Shown: positions 9,075 to 23,835 of the stretch, one piece after another
Layout of the letters: each line of letters opens with the position of its first letter
How positions within the stretch are numbered: the first letter of the stretch is position 1
Assembly (NCBI RefSeq): GCF_051622035.1
Contig: NC_135357.1
Location: 12,297,001 to 12,361,000, forward strand
Source: Arctopsyche grandis
Taxonomy: Eukaryota > Arthropoda > Insecta > Trichoptera > Hydropsychidae
DNA: 64,000 nucleotides
Direction of reading: 5' to 3'
Notes under the pieces: model-generated
Database searches by the model: none
What the model was told of the DNA's origin: nothing
The model's input: only the letters and a program-made list of their open reading frames with translations
Translations under genes and position numbers: made by a program

Positions 9075-12000
9075 AGTTGTAAGCTTATATATGTACGTAC
9101 ACACATAGAGCTTGATATAATCAAGTTCTTAAAATCAGTTTTGTTTTACAAAAGCTCAATTTTGAAATCACATTCTTACTAAAAATTATTTTAGATATAA
9201 ATTTTATTTGCTGAGACAATTTGAGAAAGTTTGAATATCACCTTCCGTTCCCATCGCTATTGCCACCCTCTATCTCCCACACTCAGCTATCTGTTAGTGC
9301 GCGCTTTATCATTATCAAACTTAGTGGAAATCTATAAATAAACGACTTTAAAAGCGGCGCCCTGGGAGAACGCTCGGGGGAGTACACGTCCCTGCAAATT
9401 ATTATGCAGCACTTGCATATTTCACAGGCCTTGATAGTTTGTTGACGCCGCACCGAGAATAGACGTCTGCATTCAATCATAGAACTTTTTATTTAGAAGC
9501 ATTGCTTTATTTCAATTTATATCAGTCGCTGCATTTTAATATAATGCAATATAACTTTTCCTTTTCAATATTTTTCTGCGAGTGAGTGCTTTTGACAATA
9601 TAATTTTCAGCTATTGGAACATATGTACATATGTATGTATATGTAAGTTCATGCATGATACGCACATACGAATATATTTTACGTGTATATTATTAAAAAG
9701 CTTCACGGAATGGTTTGCATAGTGAGCTTGTTATAAAAGCTCGCGGAAAGAGATGTAGCATTGCATATTGCAGAGCCATGCGGAAAAACTTGAGAAAGCT
9801 GCGCCGTAGTGGAAAGCTGGTAGGAGAAAGTTTGCAAACAGAATTCTGAATAAAAAATGAGCATTTCTTATAAATTTAACAATACACACAGCAATATGCA
9901 TTTCCTATGCAAAATTGCAAGAACTTCTATGATCGTTTTTGCTGGGAAATAAATGGAAAAAATTCAGACAAATTTAGACTAGCGCGTTTATTTTTCTGAG
10001 TGCACTCGAATATGCATTTAAAAGGGCTAACCACGACTTGGAACCGGAACTGAACCGAAAACCGGAAAAACCTTTATTTTTTGCCGGAACGAAAACCGGT
10101 ACCGATCCGAAAAAATAAATCGTTTTTTTGTTTCGGCGCATTTGTTTTATAAAATGCGCATTTAAATTGTCCCCTATAAAATATAGACCAATCTACATAT
10201 GTACATAAATATGTTATACTTACATATAAGTGACGATTTACTATAACTATAATTACGTATTTTATTATATCTATTATGTCTATTTTATTTATTTCAATTA
10301 CCGACTATTTCTTGTTATAAATGACCAAAATCACTTAAAGCTACTGATCAACTCAATACATGCCTTTGCATACATGTTTTTATTTGTATCCCATTTTATT
10401 TATAATAACGTTTTATCTTTACATACATATGTATTTGTGATATGAAATAATGTTTAGTACAGAGATTTTTTACATTTGTTTTTTGACTGCTTTCATATAA
10501 CGAGCATTTAATATGAATATTTCGTTTTCGTGCTGTCTGAATATGTTAATATCCATCAGGGCGGACGGGGGTTGCTCCATTCGAAAAATACCGACTCTCC
10601 AGACAATCTCGACATATCGAAATGTTTATTTTAATAAAAATAAAAGCCCTCTTCTTATATTCCAATAAGCAGCCCTCCCCTGAGCTCTCGTACTCCGGCG
10701 AAAAGGACCAGAAAATGTGTATACGCGGCTCGCATGGGGTTTGCGATATTATGATTGCCCGCTACGCTTCTCGCTTTTATAACGTAAGGATTTGCTTACA
10801 TTACCGGTCGTTTCAACGAAAATATCCTTACCTGTAACATGTATAAAAACATGCTGTCTTTTTGACTCCCCTTGGTTATTTTTTTCGCAGTGAGAAAATG
10901 TGAAATTGCCCGTATCGCGATTGCCGTAGTGAGTCTCCAAAACCCACCCACAATTTCTTTCATCGCACACGTTTTAAAGGGCTTTATTATTTTTACTCAT
11001 TCTGTAATTTTTCAGTCGAATTAAATTTTAGATATATGTACATACATATGTACATATTTTATTTTTATTTTATTAATTGAAAAATCAACAGACAGGATGT
11101 ACAGAGATAGGTATAAAAAAAACAAAAAGTAAATAAATAATATATGTAACATCCGAGTCCAATAATAGATTATATATATTCTTATACATATATATTCTTA
11201 TACATATAATTATTATATTTTTTATAAATCAATTTCAAAATTAAAATATCTCAATATTTACTAACACAAGTAGCCGTATGTTAATTTTTACCATAGTATG
11301 TACTCTAATATAATTAATTAGTATCATGTTTTTATTATTTATTTTCATCATGAAATTAATTAATATATATTTTACATTAAAAAAAATCACAAAACTTTTA
11401 TTACTACATATGTACATTCATATATTATACATTAAATACATATGTATGTAGATCAAGTAACAGTAGGCTTGCACCGCTCATGGATTGATTGCGCTGAGCA
11501 ACAAAATCAAAATCATTTGCCACTCTAATTAGTACGTAATATTGAAATAGAAAACCAATCTTTATAAACATGATAAAAAGATAAAGTCGTGAAAAAAATT
11601 AATATATCATGGAAAAAAAATGTTACTTTTAAAATTTTAGACTTTTAAAATTCGCTAGAAAATTAATTATTTTAAAGCAATAAAAATCACTATAAATAGA
11701 AAACACGTCTAACTACAGATTTCAATAATCACTTTGAGCACAGCAATACTAAAATTTGAGATAAAGACCGCAAAATCGAAAAAAAGAGCGAATCAACAAA
11801 AATTATCAAATTAAAATTAAGTGGGTCAAATAGAGTAAAGACTGATTAGTTTCCGCTCTGGTAACTCAAAGACGAGATATTTTGTTGCTAAGTGTTTTTT
11901 GACAATATCATAAAATGAGCAATTTTTCGAATTGAGGTAAGGTCTATTCTTAAAATTAAATTCAAAAACCAAATTTTACCCCTTAGGGTTACACTGCATT

Positions 12001-13399
12001 AACATATGATAAGTTTATATGTAAAAAATAACATTAATCAAACAAAATTCATGTTTATGTCTCAGTATTAAATAGATATGTATGTATGTACATATGTACA
12101 TATACTATTGTGTATATTTTTCTATTAATAAAATCTAATCTAAAATTCCCAAAAAAATTGAAATATCTTCCTATATATTAAATATAATATATGTAGACAT
12201 AAATACACATTTAATCAGTTTTTAAATGTCGATTTCACACAAGTTTGAACATTCTATGTCGTGAAATTGTCCTTTGATGCGCTTTATGCGTGTGACTCGT
12301 ACGGTGACACAAAGGGTAGATTATAAGTATAATCCCATTCTGTGAGAAATTGAAGTTCAACAATAAGAGTGTGTAATATATCTGAGATTACATATTGAAA
12401 ATTAAAATACTATGAAATTAGAATATTATTTAATTTTTGTTGATCAATGAAAACTGTAAGATGTAAGTATGTACATATATTATATGAAACTAAAATACGT
12501 AAGTGAATTATTATATTATGGGTATAATAACCATATGTATGTAGATGTGTATAGGTAATTGTCACCCAAGAACGACCGATGTTGTCGCCACAAATGGCTC
12601 TACTTTACTACCCTAGAGTGACCATTGACAGACATATGCATATTGTACAGATGCACAACAACACACATGCGAACATTTAATCCCCGTATAACAATAATAT
12701 GCATTGCAACCATTAGAATGACAATGGGCATGTACGCTGTCCGTGGACCGGTTCCTCACAGTCATAACACGTCAACTGTTTATGGATTCATATTGTGCCA
12801 AAGTACACAAACACAATGCGCCGACGAAATTGCCCACACGGCCAACGAATTATTATAAATATGGTGTGAAAATGAAATCCCTTTTAACCGTTACGAGCGG
12901 GAGACCTGCAGCCGCAGGGTGAAGTGGACCAGCGCGTAATTAATGGATGGTAATTAACTATTTGCTCTTGAAAGCAGATACTAATCCGTCATGGTTATAA
13001 TATAACGGTTGATCGGCGTTCTCATGAATAAATTATAGGAAATCGACCGTTAATGTCGTAACCTGACGGATCAACCCGACAAATATGACGAGCACGTACA
13101 TACTTATTCAAATATGTACTTATTCAAAATGCATTCTCATCAAAATGGAGATAGATTTTAAAAGTAGGCTTTGCCTGGAGCTTACCGAGAAGAAAGTGTT
13201 TTTGATTTGGCAACATCTATATGTGTATATGTATGTATTGACTTCTTGCTATCAAATTTACACTAAACTTTCGAACCAGATCAAATCTCAATGCTGTGGT
13301 AGCTCAATTTATAATATCTTTCTCTCATTTTGCTATATTTGCAATACTACATGTGTATAGAGTATATTAGATCGTTTTTTTTTCAAGTTCAAAAATATG
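9075..13399. other. long non-coding stretch
   Basis: No gene is supported. It holds CATA/TATG runs (about 9620-9650, 11035-11060, 12080-12110), an AACCGG-rich patch at 10035-10110 that resembles a decayed transposon end, and one arm of a long-inverted-repeat family at 11783-11864 described separately. Frames up to 91 codons occur but none has family features. Confidence 0.5.
11783..11864 (+). repeat. single arm of a long-inverted-repeat element
   Basis: About 80 bp here, including GTGGGTCAAA and GATTAGTTTCCGCTCTGGTA, align with the right arm of the element at 58619-59123. The partner arm was not found nearby, so it is a truncated copy. Confidence 0.55.
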
Positions 13400-13546
13400 A
13401 GATCGATTGCTAGCAAGTAATTATTTATGTAGTTATGAGCAGCTAGGCAGTTCGATCACAAGTAATTATGTAGTATTAGTTAGGCACTTGTGATCGAACT
13501 ACTTAACTAGTAAAGACATAAATAATTACTTGCTAGCAATCGATCT
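13400..13546. mobile_element. 147-bp foldback MITE
   Basis: The first 31 bases (AGATCGATTGCTAGCAAGTA and on) return as the reverse complement at the end. An inner pair, AGTTCGATCACAAGT and ACTTGTGATCGAACT, continues the palindrome, so almost the whole unit folds into one hairpin. Flanking T/A bases could be a TA target duplication. No coding capacity. Confidence 0.7.
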
Positions 13547-13965
13547 ATTATTTTAAGCCTGTTATAAAATGATTGACTACACTCTAGAGCAGACCCAGTT
13601 TGCCAATATATCAGGAAATTGGCCAAAAAAACTTTACTGATGCTAATTTAAAACTCTAAATCGAGAGTTGACAGAATACTCAAAATACTTTTTCTGGTCA
13701 AATGAATCTCAAATCGCCAGAATCTTTACGGAAATCTAAATAATAAACATACATTTCTGAAAAAAAATGTACAATCTGGCACATAAATATTCTTATTTGG
13801 CTCTCATTCCAAAAATTTAAATTTGCTTATTCGATTCAGAAAATAGAATGGTGTCATTACAGTGTTTCTAATTTTAAAATTACAACATTCCATTTGCTTT
13901 ATTTATTCCTTTCTTAACAACGTCATAATTTAATATCTCTTCTCAGCTGTACTGTGATTTTTTTT
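13547..13965. other. AT-rich non-coding stretch
   Basis: No gene, repeat unit or regulatory site recognised. Confidence 0.5.
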
Positions 13966-14250
13966 TATATTTTACCATAATGCTATTACAGGTCTCATCC
14001 CAGAGCGACACCCATGGTATTAAACTTGTACATATATAAATTTATAGATTGTAAACTTGAAATCCTATTTACATAGTGGTGATCAATAATAGGTAGGATG
14101 GTTTTGCCGATTTGATGAGGAACCGTTTCAACAATGAAATCAGATAAATTGACAAACTCTGATAGGAAACGATCGACTTGGAGTCACAAATATCGAAGTC
14201 TGACCAGCAGCACCGCATAAATTCTCTTCAATCGAGGTCTACCCAAGAAC
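13966..14250 (-). mobile_element. tRNA-derived SINE, copy C, head truncated, tail complete
   Basis: The body blocks (AACCGTTTCAACAATGAAAT, GATAGGAAACGATCGACTTG) match the other copies. The tRNA-like head is lost at about 14250. The 3' side runs on through a tail of about 100 bp that contains GAGCGACACCCATGGTATTA. The same tail is joined to copies E and I, which shows that it belongs to the SINE. Confidence 0.75.
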
Positions 14251-17200
14251 TAATTTGGAGCCTAAATATGTACATAGTTAGGAGTAAAAAAAAAATTGAC
14301 TCCTCTAAATACACAAATACATGTTTCTCGCAACAATATTTTCCTATGCACATACTATAACATTAATATTTCATACAGATTGAAAGACAAACTTTTACTG
14401 AGAGTTTCGTATATTTCTCCGGAATCGTCATACGACAAATTAATAACGCTTCGTTCGTCTGAACTTTTACGTCAATCATACATACCGGAAGAGCGCGGCG
14501 AAGCTTTTCCCCCAGTGCGTTTGCAAAAGAATTGATGGCTTTCTTTTGTGCGACATTGCCTCGAATAAATTCAGAACGACATACACCAAAACACTCCTAG
14601 AGAATGAGGCGGGAGAACGGGGGAGAGATCAAATAATGACGGAGGAAATGGAATCTATTTATGGCCAAGTTTATCGTCCAAAGAATATCATACCTCTCGT
14701 TGAAATAATGCAGACTCACCCCCAACAACATACTCCGTATCTTTCGTAATCCATACATAAAGAATTCATCAATCGTTTACCACTAATACCAACAATAACG
14801 AAGTAATTTTATATTGTTATTATTTTAAAATTATTCTCCTTTGAAATTAAATTCTCAACTGCGACACCCATAAAGTAATTTATAATGATTAAAGGACGTT
14901 TCGCAAAGCCGTAAGACTATTCGTTGACATATTGCGTTTGCCCCTCGTCATAAACGTCAGCACGCAAGGCACAAAGGCAGTTTAGTGTCATACAGTAAAT
15001 GCGGATTTGTTTCCAAGTTTTATTAAAGCTGGATTTGCAGTTTTCAGAGGCATTGTAGTGGACAATGTCGTCGTTTTGCAGCTATGCTTGCCTTTGGTGT
15101 TATCTCGTATATCCCTATTTAAGAGCGCTACAAGCTTACTCCGCAGCCAGTGCGTAAAAAACGAATACCTATGATACTTTCTCCACAGATTTCATTTGCG
15201 TCATATAATTTTATTCTAATAAGATATTTTAATACATTCTTCGTATCAGAATAGGCCATCTCCTTCTATAATGTTTTCTGATTTATCTACTAAACCCATA
15301 TAACGCAGATACATACATATGTAATATAAAATATATTTACATAGATTAAAGAATATCAAAATCAGTTAACATTACAGCTAATACTTTTGTTTTTCAACAA
15401 ATTGACACAATTAGAGACGATAAGAATGAGAGATGATCTAATTGAAGTCGGTAAAATTATAAATAACCATTTCAATATTGTCCTATGATAAACCTCCGTA
15501 AGTTTAATAATAACACTCGTCTGATAGGTCAAACTCTCAGACTCCAAAAAGATATTTTCTTCAAAATAATTAGAGTATCCTTCTTTTCAAATAGAGTGGC
15601 TTAAATTTGGAATTATCTATTTATATATATATATATTATTATTTTTTTTTTATTATATTTGATTTACATATTAGTACTTTATGTATTACCAAACCCCTTG
15701 GGTCCATCGGCTATACCACTTTTCCCAAGTATTCCTTAATAAATATTTTTTTCTATAGATAAATATGTACATATATGGATAGCAATTATCATGACATTGC
15801 CTCATAAAAAATTACAATTTGCATGCTCGTGATCACTTTTTCATTGCGAATGTTCGTTTAAGTTACAACAAATCATTTAATCGCGTAATTGGTTTAAATT
15901 GATTCTCATTTTAAAATTAATACTAATAACCATTAGTATTTATTATAATTTGGAAACAATTTCATATCATCATCTTATTAATTAATAAAACGTGACGAAA
16001 GAAATTACGACTGAATACTATATAATTCAGAACATACATACGTATGTAATATTCTCCCCCTTTAGTTTATCGCATATCGAATTTGTTGATATTAAAATGA
16101 AATATGCATTATATGTAGAATGTGTTTCTCGCAAATTCGACGTATATCAAATTTGTTGATTGTGCCAATTTGCCCATAGATGACGCTATTGCATTGTATT
16201 GTAATGTTTTGTACTTTTGTGCAAAATATTGACCATATATGTCACCTTGGAGCAACCTGTCATGGCACTTGTGGTAGAAATAAATGTATAATTGATATTA
16301 TATTTCCATACTGGGTGAATAAAATCTATAGCCAATTAAATCAACCAAATCAAACTAATGAATGATAATTGATAAATCTCTACTTGATGACACTTTCCTT
16401 TTGAAATTTACTACTCAATACTGAAACGCTTTATATTCCACTTTAAACAACCAGTATTAAATTTAGCAGTGGCAACTCACCGGTCGACATACACGCTTAA
16501 AAAAGATAAAGATCTCAATTTACCGTATGCACGTTCATGTATTGGACATTCAATACACATGACCTCAATTAAAATTCAACAATTATGCAATACTTTCTGG
16601 CAGTGCATACGCAACGTCACTATGCAAATTTACCGACGTACCTCTCATTCACACCAATGTAACATGTTTTTATTTTCACAACCCCATCGGTGCATTATGC
16701 ACCTCTCGCATTGCATTCAACCCCACAACCCGCTCTTGCGGCACTTGAACTTCTTTTGTGCCTTTCTTTCGGTGCCCGTCCCGCCGGCACAATGGACAAT
16801 TATGGTCACAATAATGAGTTCAAGCGAACCGGATGGTGAGCCGAATGTAGCTCGGAGGCCTGTTGCGCCCATCCCAAACAAATTTCGAGACAAAGAGTCC
16901 GCTCATTTATTCGTATCGGCGTTTCTGCCACGAACCCAAAACGACCGTCATCTAAAATGTTCAGTTTAGGTTTTGGGTTCGTATCTGACGCTGAGCACGC
17001 AGACTGTATATTGTCGTTTGTTTTGTCATAGACGGGAAATAATAACGTGGCTGTCACATAAAGTTTTGTTGACAAGTCTGCGGTACGACAAGTAATATGT
17101 CGGTCTGTGTGTAAATAAAACCGCGTATGTGCTGGGGTTTCTGGGTGTGCGGTTGTACAGGGTGAGAAGACGATAACCATTTTGCACAACTCTGTGATAT

Positions 17201-17794
17201 TAATATAATATAATGTGTGTGTTTATGTAAATTATATTTATTCCCAACATATTCACGTCATATGAATTTATCTCATGCTCATTGTGGAGTCGAAACAATT
17301 AGACGATTAGTATCTTGAAAATGAACAATTCAATTAAAAATTATATAATATAAAGCATTATGGCACACAGTCACTTTTTGAAGATACAATTTACTACCCT
17401 GTATTTTACTACGAGTAAATATTTACTTTTGAATTAAACTGTTACCAAAGTACCAATTTATATCAATAATTCAACTTGTTCCAAAGTCTCAAGTACAAAT
17501 AATTCCTTGTTCATAAGAAATAAAGAGGATGAAAAGAAAATAATAAAACTGGGATGCAGTACCTTGCGTAGGTGAATAAATGCTATTATTTTTTAAATTA
17601 AACATGCTATTTTGTCGAAGGAAGTTTTTTATCAATGTGTTTTGCCAATAGATCCAAAGTTTGGTCATTAAATGCCAAAGTGTTACACAAAATCCAATAC
17701 ATCCATTCAGAGAAATTTGATTGTATACTCAGTGTAACGGGGAAATATATGAAATGAAACTAATGGGTTAGAAATGACTTTAGTATGATGATAT
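14251..17794. other. non-coding stretch
   Basis: No gene is supported. A 166-codon plus-strand frame (16469-16969) and a 127-codon minus-strand frame overlap it, but neither shows splice sites, a signal peptide or a known family. 15030-15170 and 16490-17190 are less AT-rich than the rest and may be conserved or regulatory DNA. Confidence 0.45.
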
Positions 17795-18190
17795 CATCAT
17801 TATTATCATTTATAGCATTCACCAACGAATGAAGGCCTCTCCAACACGCTTCCACTCGACTGTTTAACGCAACTCTCATGCATATCACCTCACACATGTT
17901 CCTAATGTTGTCTACCCATTTTCTTTGCGATCTTCCTTTTACCTTTTACATTCTTTCGGGTACCATTTTAGCACCTATTTTGTCGATTTTTCGTCCAATC
18001 TTTTAGTTACGTGACCCGCCCATTGCCATTTCAATAACTTCACTCTTACCACTATATCTACTACCCTTGTCATACTTCTCACCCACGTATTCCACTTCCT
18101 ATCTTATCGCGTTATGCTGAACATGCATCGTTCTATACTACTTTGAATGCATTGGACATTGTGTAGCATCTTGACAATTAGCATGTCATG
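17795..18190 (-). mobile_element. RTE-like LINE 3'-end fragment
   Basis: The left end carries the ATCATTATTATCATTTA tail found at the 3' end of the other copies. Next come CTCTCCAACACGCTTCCA and TCTTTCGGGTACCATTTTAG, which on the minus strand encode the same tail as the 46300-46560 copy. Many stops; a decayed 5'-truncated copy. Confidence 0.65.
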
Positions 18191-18194
18191 TAGA

Positions 18195-18330
18195 ATGGAC
18201 GTAAAGTGTCCAATCTAAGTACTCGAATGGTATCCAATAGAATGTAAAAAAGTACAAAGAAAGTCACGAATAATATTAGTGGATGAAGTAAGAAAAATGT
18301 GTGAATTGAGTGGATGAATGCTGCTCAAAG
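18195..18330 (+). mobile_element. RTE-like LINE fragment, inverted relative to its neighbour
   Basis: TACTCGAATGGTATCCAATA and TTAGTGGATGAAGTAAGAAA match the same 3' coding segment on the plus strand, so the two neighbouring fragments face in opposite directions. Confidence 0.55.
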
Positions 18331-21300
18331 CATAGATGACTGAAAGTGTGTTAGTATACATATAAATGATGATATAAAATTGTATATTTACAAATTTCAA
18401 ATAAAGATGTCGAAGAGCTGTAATTTCGCTGACAATAAATTACTACATGTATTCCAACCCTTTTTTGTAACGTTTGCGATAAGCTACCCCACATTCACCC
18501 TTTTCCAAAATTTTCACCCTTCTTCAAATGTGCAACTGTCCGCGCATCTTGAGCTCAGCTCGATGCAACGCGCTGCAGAAGCTGCATCGCCTGCTGCCAC
18601 CCCACGATGACCTCGTTCTGCATAAATATGTATACGCACATTTGCGGTATCAAAGAGATTCCGTATAAAAAAACAGTGCATGAATTACATACATATAATG
18701 TATGCACTAACGTGTTTATGGAACGCAACTATTATTTTCGCAATGTCAATACCGACCTTATGACTTTATGATCGTCGTTCTTTTTCGATTGCACTTCACA
18801 TTGTCAACATAAGAAATATCGGTAAATAAAGCATTATTTTTATATTTATATTATGTTGATTCTCTCTGTAATAGTGCTGCATTTTTATTTGGACCTCAGC
18901 CAGGATTTTTTCACATGGGGTGAAATTTAATTAAAAGTGCTTCACAATTCACCATACCGTGAGCTGCTCGCTATATACCAGTTTGAAATGGACACGTTTA
19001 GCATAAAATTAAGATAGGATTCTGTATCGGAGAGTTCTGTCCATTCGTATCCAGTTGACCGTGTCGGATGTGGAGATGCATTTTACATGAAATGCATACA
19101 ATTTCGCTTTACAAGTTAATGTGGATGTTTATCTGCGTCGGATGCGTATGAATGCAACATTTGCATACACATACGCAGGAGACCTTTTCTGTCGAATTAT
19201 GTTGTTTTTGGCAGATGCATTTGTAGAAGTTCGTATATTCAAATGTCATTAAATAAATATATGGGGCACGGCGTGAAATAAATGCTTTTAGGGTAGACAT
19301 AAAACGAACGTTCATGAAATGACAATTAAAGATTTGACGTATCTTGGAATTTTTAACTATCAATATGTATGCATATGTATAAATAGTAATAAATTTTCTC
19401 CGGATAATTAAATGACATAAGGAAAGTGCCTTCATTGTTTTCCATTAAATTTTCCTCATAACGCTTTTTCCGACAGTGCCACGCCGTTTGCGGTCTAGAC
19501 AAAGAGGTTGGAGTGGATCTAGACACAAATTAATTGCATTTTCTGTCTTTGTCGTTCGCAAGAGATTTTTGATTTATTGGACGGAGAAGTGAGACCAAAT
19601 ACCAAACGCTAGACTTTGCCTGTCATTTCACATCCAGTACTGGCTCGATTTTGCAACCATTCTCCAGAAATTAATATATTTCTGCACACTCATACAATTC
19701 GTTGTATTTCTATAAATACACATATTTTATTTTCATATATCAAATACATACATATATTCAATATCCATCTCAATTCGATACCCAATTTTAATGCATTTAC
19801 TTCACCCACTTGATCAGAACATTCACTATTTTATATCAACCTTGACTCATTTTCTCGCAAAATTTCGAGTTTATCACCATCTCGAATTTCGCTGTTTTGT
19901 AAAAATGCTGCAAATGTATCCATAGATGTCTCTGTGGATCGATGTTTAATGTTTAATCGATGTTTTTTTTTTTTGCCTTGTATAGTATGTACTTACAATA
20001 CTTCTGCGCAATGTTTGACCATATATGTATGTCATGTTTAATGAAAATGTATGGGTGTATACCAGTATATACAATTAATAATTCGTAATCTGTATACCAC
20101 ACTAGTCGCTTTGGACCATTCTGTTAAGACGATTGTGCATGATTGATTGTAATGAAATAAACATTTGAATCAGTATATCGATTGCAATCAACAATATCAT
20201 ATTACGACAGGGGTTTCAAATTATTTTTGTACTAAGATCAATTCCAACTTTATGTATGTATTGTATCATAATACCTGTAAAGTACATATGTACTTACATT
20301 AAAAGATACGAGCTTTATTTTATCTATATACTTATTTATCTGTCACCTAAAAGTGTTTTATAGATTCTGTTCGCCCTCTCCGACTATCGCATCTCCCCCA
20401 CACCAATTCCAAACTAACGACTGGCAACAATTCTCACACTGACCCTCAATTACCCCTTCTTTACAACTATTAGATCACACTTAAACTTTTTTATCCGTTG
20501 ATTTTATTTTCTTTTGTGCAAAAAATATATTTAAAACCGTTCTTTTATATTATCTCATTGTATATTTAAATTATACGTTTAGTCAAATTTTTAATACGTA
20601 TTTTTATTATACACAAACGTTTCTATTATAAGGCAATATTGAATAAAGGTTACAACGTGTAATCACGTTTGTCTATAATTAATATGGGGGGGAGCTTTTG
20701 TCTTACAGCCCTTAAGTCTCCCGTGGGATAACGTTTTATTGTTGAAACGTTTCTCGAAAAACTCCATTGTAATCTTGGCGCAAACATTGTTCTAAGTAAG
20801 CGAATAATAAAATTTTATTCCGCTGAGATAATTATAAGAATACCGTTACACTTATAATTCTGTCTATTGTACACGTTGTAAATGCAATAAAATAATAAAA
20901 CGTGCATTTTTTAATAATACATTGTGTATATGGTTGCATGTCGGAAACGCTTGAAACAAAATACTAACATGCAATCATGTAAATTTAATATGAATTTTTG
21001 TATCAACCCGTATACATACATATGTATTTGCGTCATTGTCGAATTTAGTTTGAGAAAGAAAGGAAAAATATACAATCACTCCTGGAAATTATATAATATA
21101 ATTCAAGGAACATAGTGGAAACCATTAAATAAATAAATAAATCAAATGTGAAGGAAATGGAATTGAAAATGTTCGTTGGGTGGAGGATGGTCGTTGTCGT
21201 CCATTAAGTTATTTGATTGGAGGGCCAGCGAACAGGTGAGTGGATGTACGCTGAAAGAGAAGAAGACCTCTAAAAAACGAATGGATAAAACATGTTCCTT

Positions 21301-21530
21301 ATTCGAGGGCCTCGTAAACTCGAGGGCGCCGATTCGTTTTGTCCGTAGTGGACGCCCTTCGACAGAAATCAGGGGTGAAAGGTTCCATCGACTACCTAGA
21401 TGTCCCTGCAAACTTTGCACAGGTTTTCCGCAAAAAAAAATACATCCTTCTCGCCCTTTTGTCACTCCCACACCACTCGTGATTCAATCGAAAAACAGAA
21501 TAAATAATAAAAAAGCACAATCTTAAACAT
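18331..21530. other. non-coding stretch
   Basis: No gene is supported. 18480-18620 and 21170-21500 are less AT-rich and contain frames on both strands (109 and 116 codons over the same bases), which have no recognisable family. Tetranucleotide runs occur at 19730-19760 and 21010-21025. Confidence 0.45.
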
Positions 21531-21536
21531 TTTATT
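21531..21536 (-). terminator. polyadenylation signal AATAAA for the ML/DUF1091-like gene
   Basis: AATAAA on the minus strand, 43 nt after the stop codon at 21579, the first such signal downstream. Confidence 0.65.
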
Positions 21537-21578
21537 GAACCAATTTTTTTCAAATATCTGTCAAAGTGTATAATATTC

Positions 21579-22487
<909 letters not shown>

Positions 22488-22506
22488 TTTCGAGCGCAAT
22501 TCCCCA

Positions 22507-22537
22507 ACTGAATTGCTCTTTTTGATTTTATTTTATA
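22507..22537 (-). promoter_or_regulatory. core promoter: TATA box and initiator
   Basis: On the minus strand TATAAAA (22531-22537) is followed by TCAGT (22507-22511). The start of the TATA box and the initiator A are 28 nt apart, the normal spacing. The predicted 5' UTR is about 22 nt before the ATG at 22487. Confidence 0.7.
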
Positions 22538-22539
22538 TG

Positions 22540-23764
22540 GCGACATATCTAAACAATGGGCTAATCTCATATTGTCAATCTTATTGATGCCTCACGCAAT
22601 CGTTTGTATCAATTGATACGACAATAGTTGAGCCTTCATTAATCACATTGTTTCAAAATTGCACTTTTTTAGAATCGCACAATTGTAATAACAAACATGT
22701 AATGTAGTTTTTGCATTGTGGTGATTTATAATCGACCTCTCGTGAGAGCGATTTGACTTTAAGACTGTGAAATTCTGCGTAAAATATTACGCCTTTGTTC
22801 TAATGGAAGCTGTGGAAGGAGTTACATTTTGGATGAGAAAATGCTATTTTTCCACCGTAAATAAATAGCCGCAAAAGTGAACTATAAATTATACCATCGT
22901 GGCTTTCTAAGTGTCAGCTTGTCCTGCAAGCCCTTCAACGAGAACGCCCCTTCAGTATTTATAAAGACAAGTTTAGACTTTGCACAAATATGACTCGACA
23001 GTTATATACATAATATACGATTTTTAAAAGCAACCATCGACAGTTTTAATCATAAAATAAGCTTCCATATTAACTAATCACAATTCAATGCTAATTAATA
23101 TGAGAATTTTTTTTATATTTAACTGTATAATACATTATTGTAATCAAAACGAACGCGAATATATGTACATACATATGTAGTCCGAATATGGATACTGACA
23201 TCATTGACGCACTTGATTCAGATGTGGAAACAGTTTCCAGAATCTTGAAGGAAAAATATTCACATTTAGACTTTACGTTTTTGCACACACGACTGTGTGA
23301 CATTGTGGCGAATATTTATCATATTTTTAGGTGTTTATTTTAAGCGCACATAATCCGGGGGATTCACGGGGTTGCATTTTGTCCTCCTGTTGCACCCCGC
23401 TCGTAAATCTTTCGAGCGCCGTATATTATTACGACAGGGTTGATGGCCAAACGAAAAATATTCCCTTTTTACTGCGATTTTTTTCTACCTCGGTGCGGGG
23501 ATAAAAAAATGTGTCTATAAAATTATCTTGTAGTACAGAGCGGCGCGTTTATTGGCAATGATTATGGGGTAGGATAAAAGGGGAGCTGTGGCTCTCCCGG
23601 TTGAAGAAAGCTCGCAAAATCCGAAATTATTGGATTATATTTCAACGTCAAAAACTTGCTTATGCATATATGTATGTAAGTCAGATGTTTATATAGAAAA
23701 TTTAAGAAGGAAATTATTTTATTATATTATATTTTTAATTAAAAAAACTTTATATTTTTTTTAT
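22540..23764. other. upstream non-coding stretch
   Basis: No gene. It may hold upstream control DNA of the gene on its left. 23340-23600 is less AT-rich; nothing specific recognised. Confidence 0.45.
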
Positions 23765-23835
23765 TAATTTTTACCATGGCGTTATTTCGGGATTGCTCAC
23801 AAGGCGACACCTATGGCCAACTTTGTACATATGTC
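23765..23835 (-). mobile_element. SINE tail fragment
   Basis: CGGGATTGCTCACAAGGCGA and ACCTATGG match the 3' tail of SINE copies C and E. The body and head are absent. Confidence 0.5.

Noticed and set aside
16469..17189. Overlapping plus-strand (166 codons) and minus-strand (127 codons) frames
   Set aside because: They cover the same less AT-rich DNA, show no signal peptide, domain or splice sites, and do not look like a known family. A chance effect of base composition is more likely.
21142..21526. Opposite frames of 109 and 116 codons next to the ML/DUF1091-like gene
   Set aside because: They mirror each other on both strands and have no recognisable motif; the poly(A) signal of the real gene lies at the right border.
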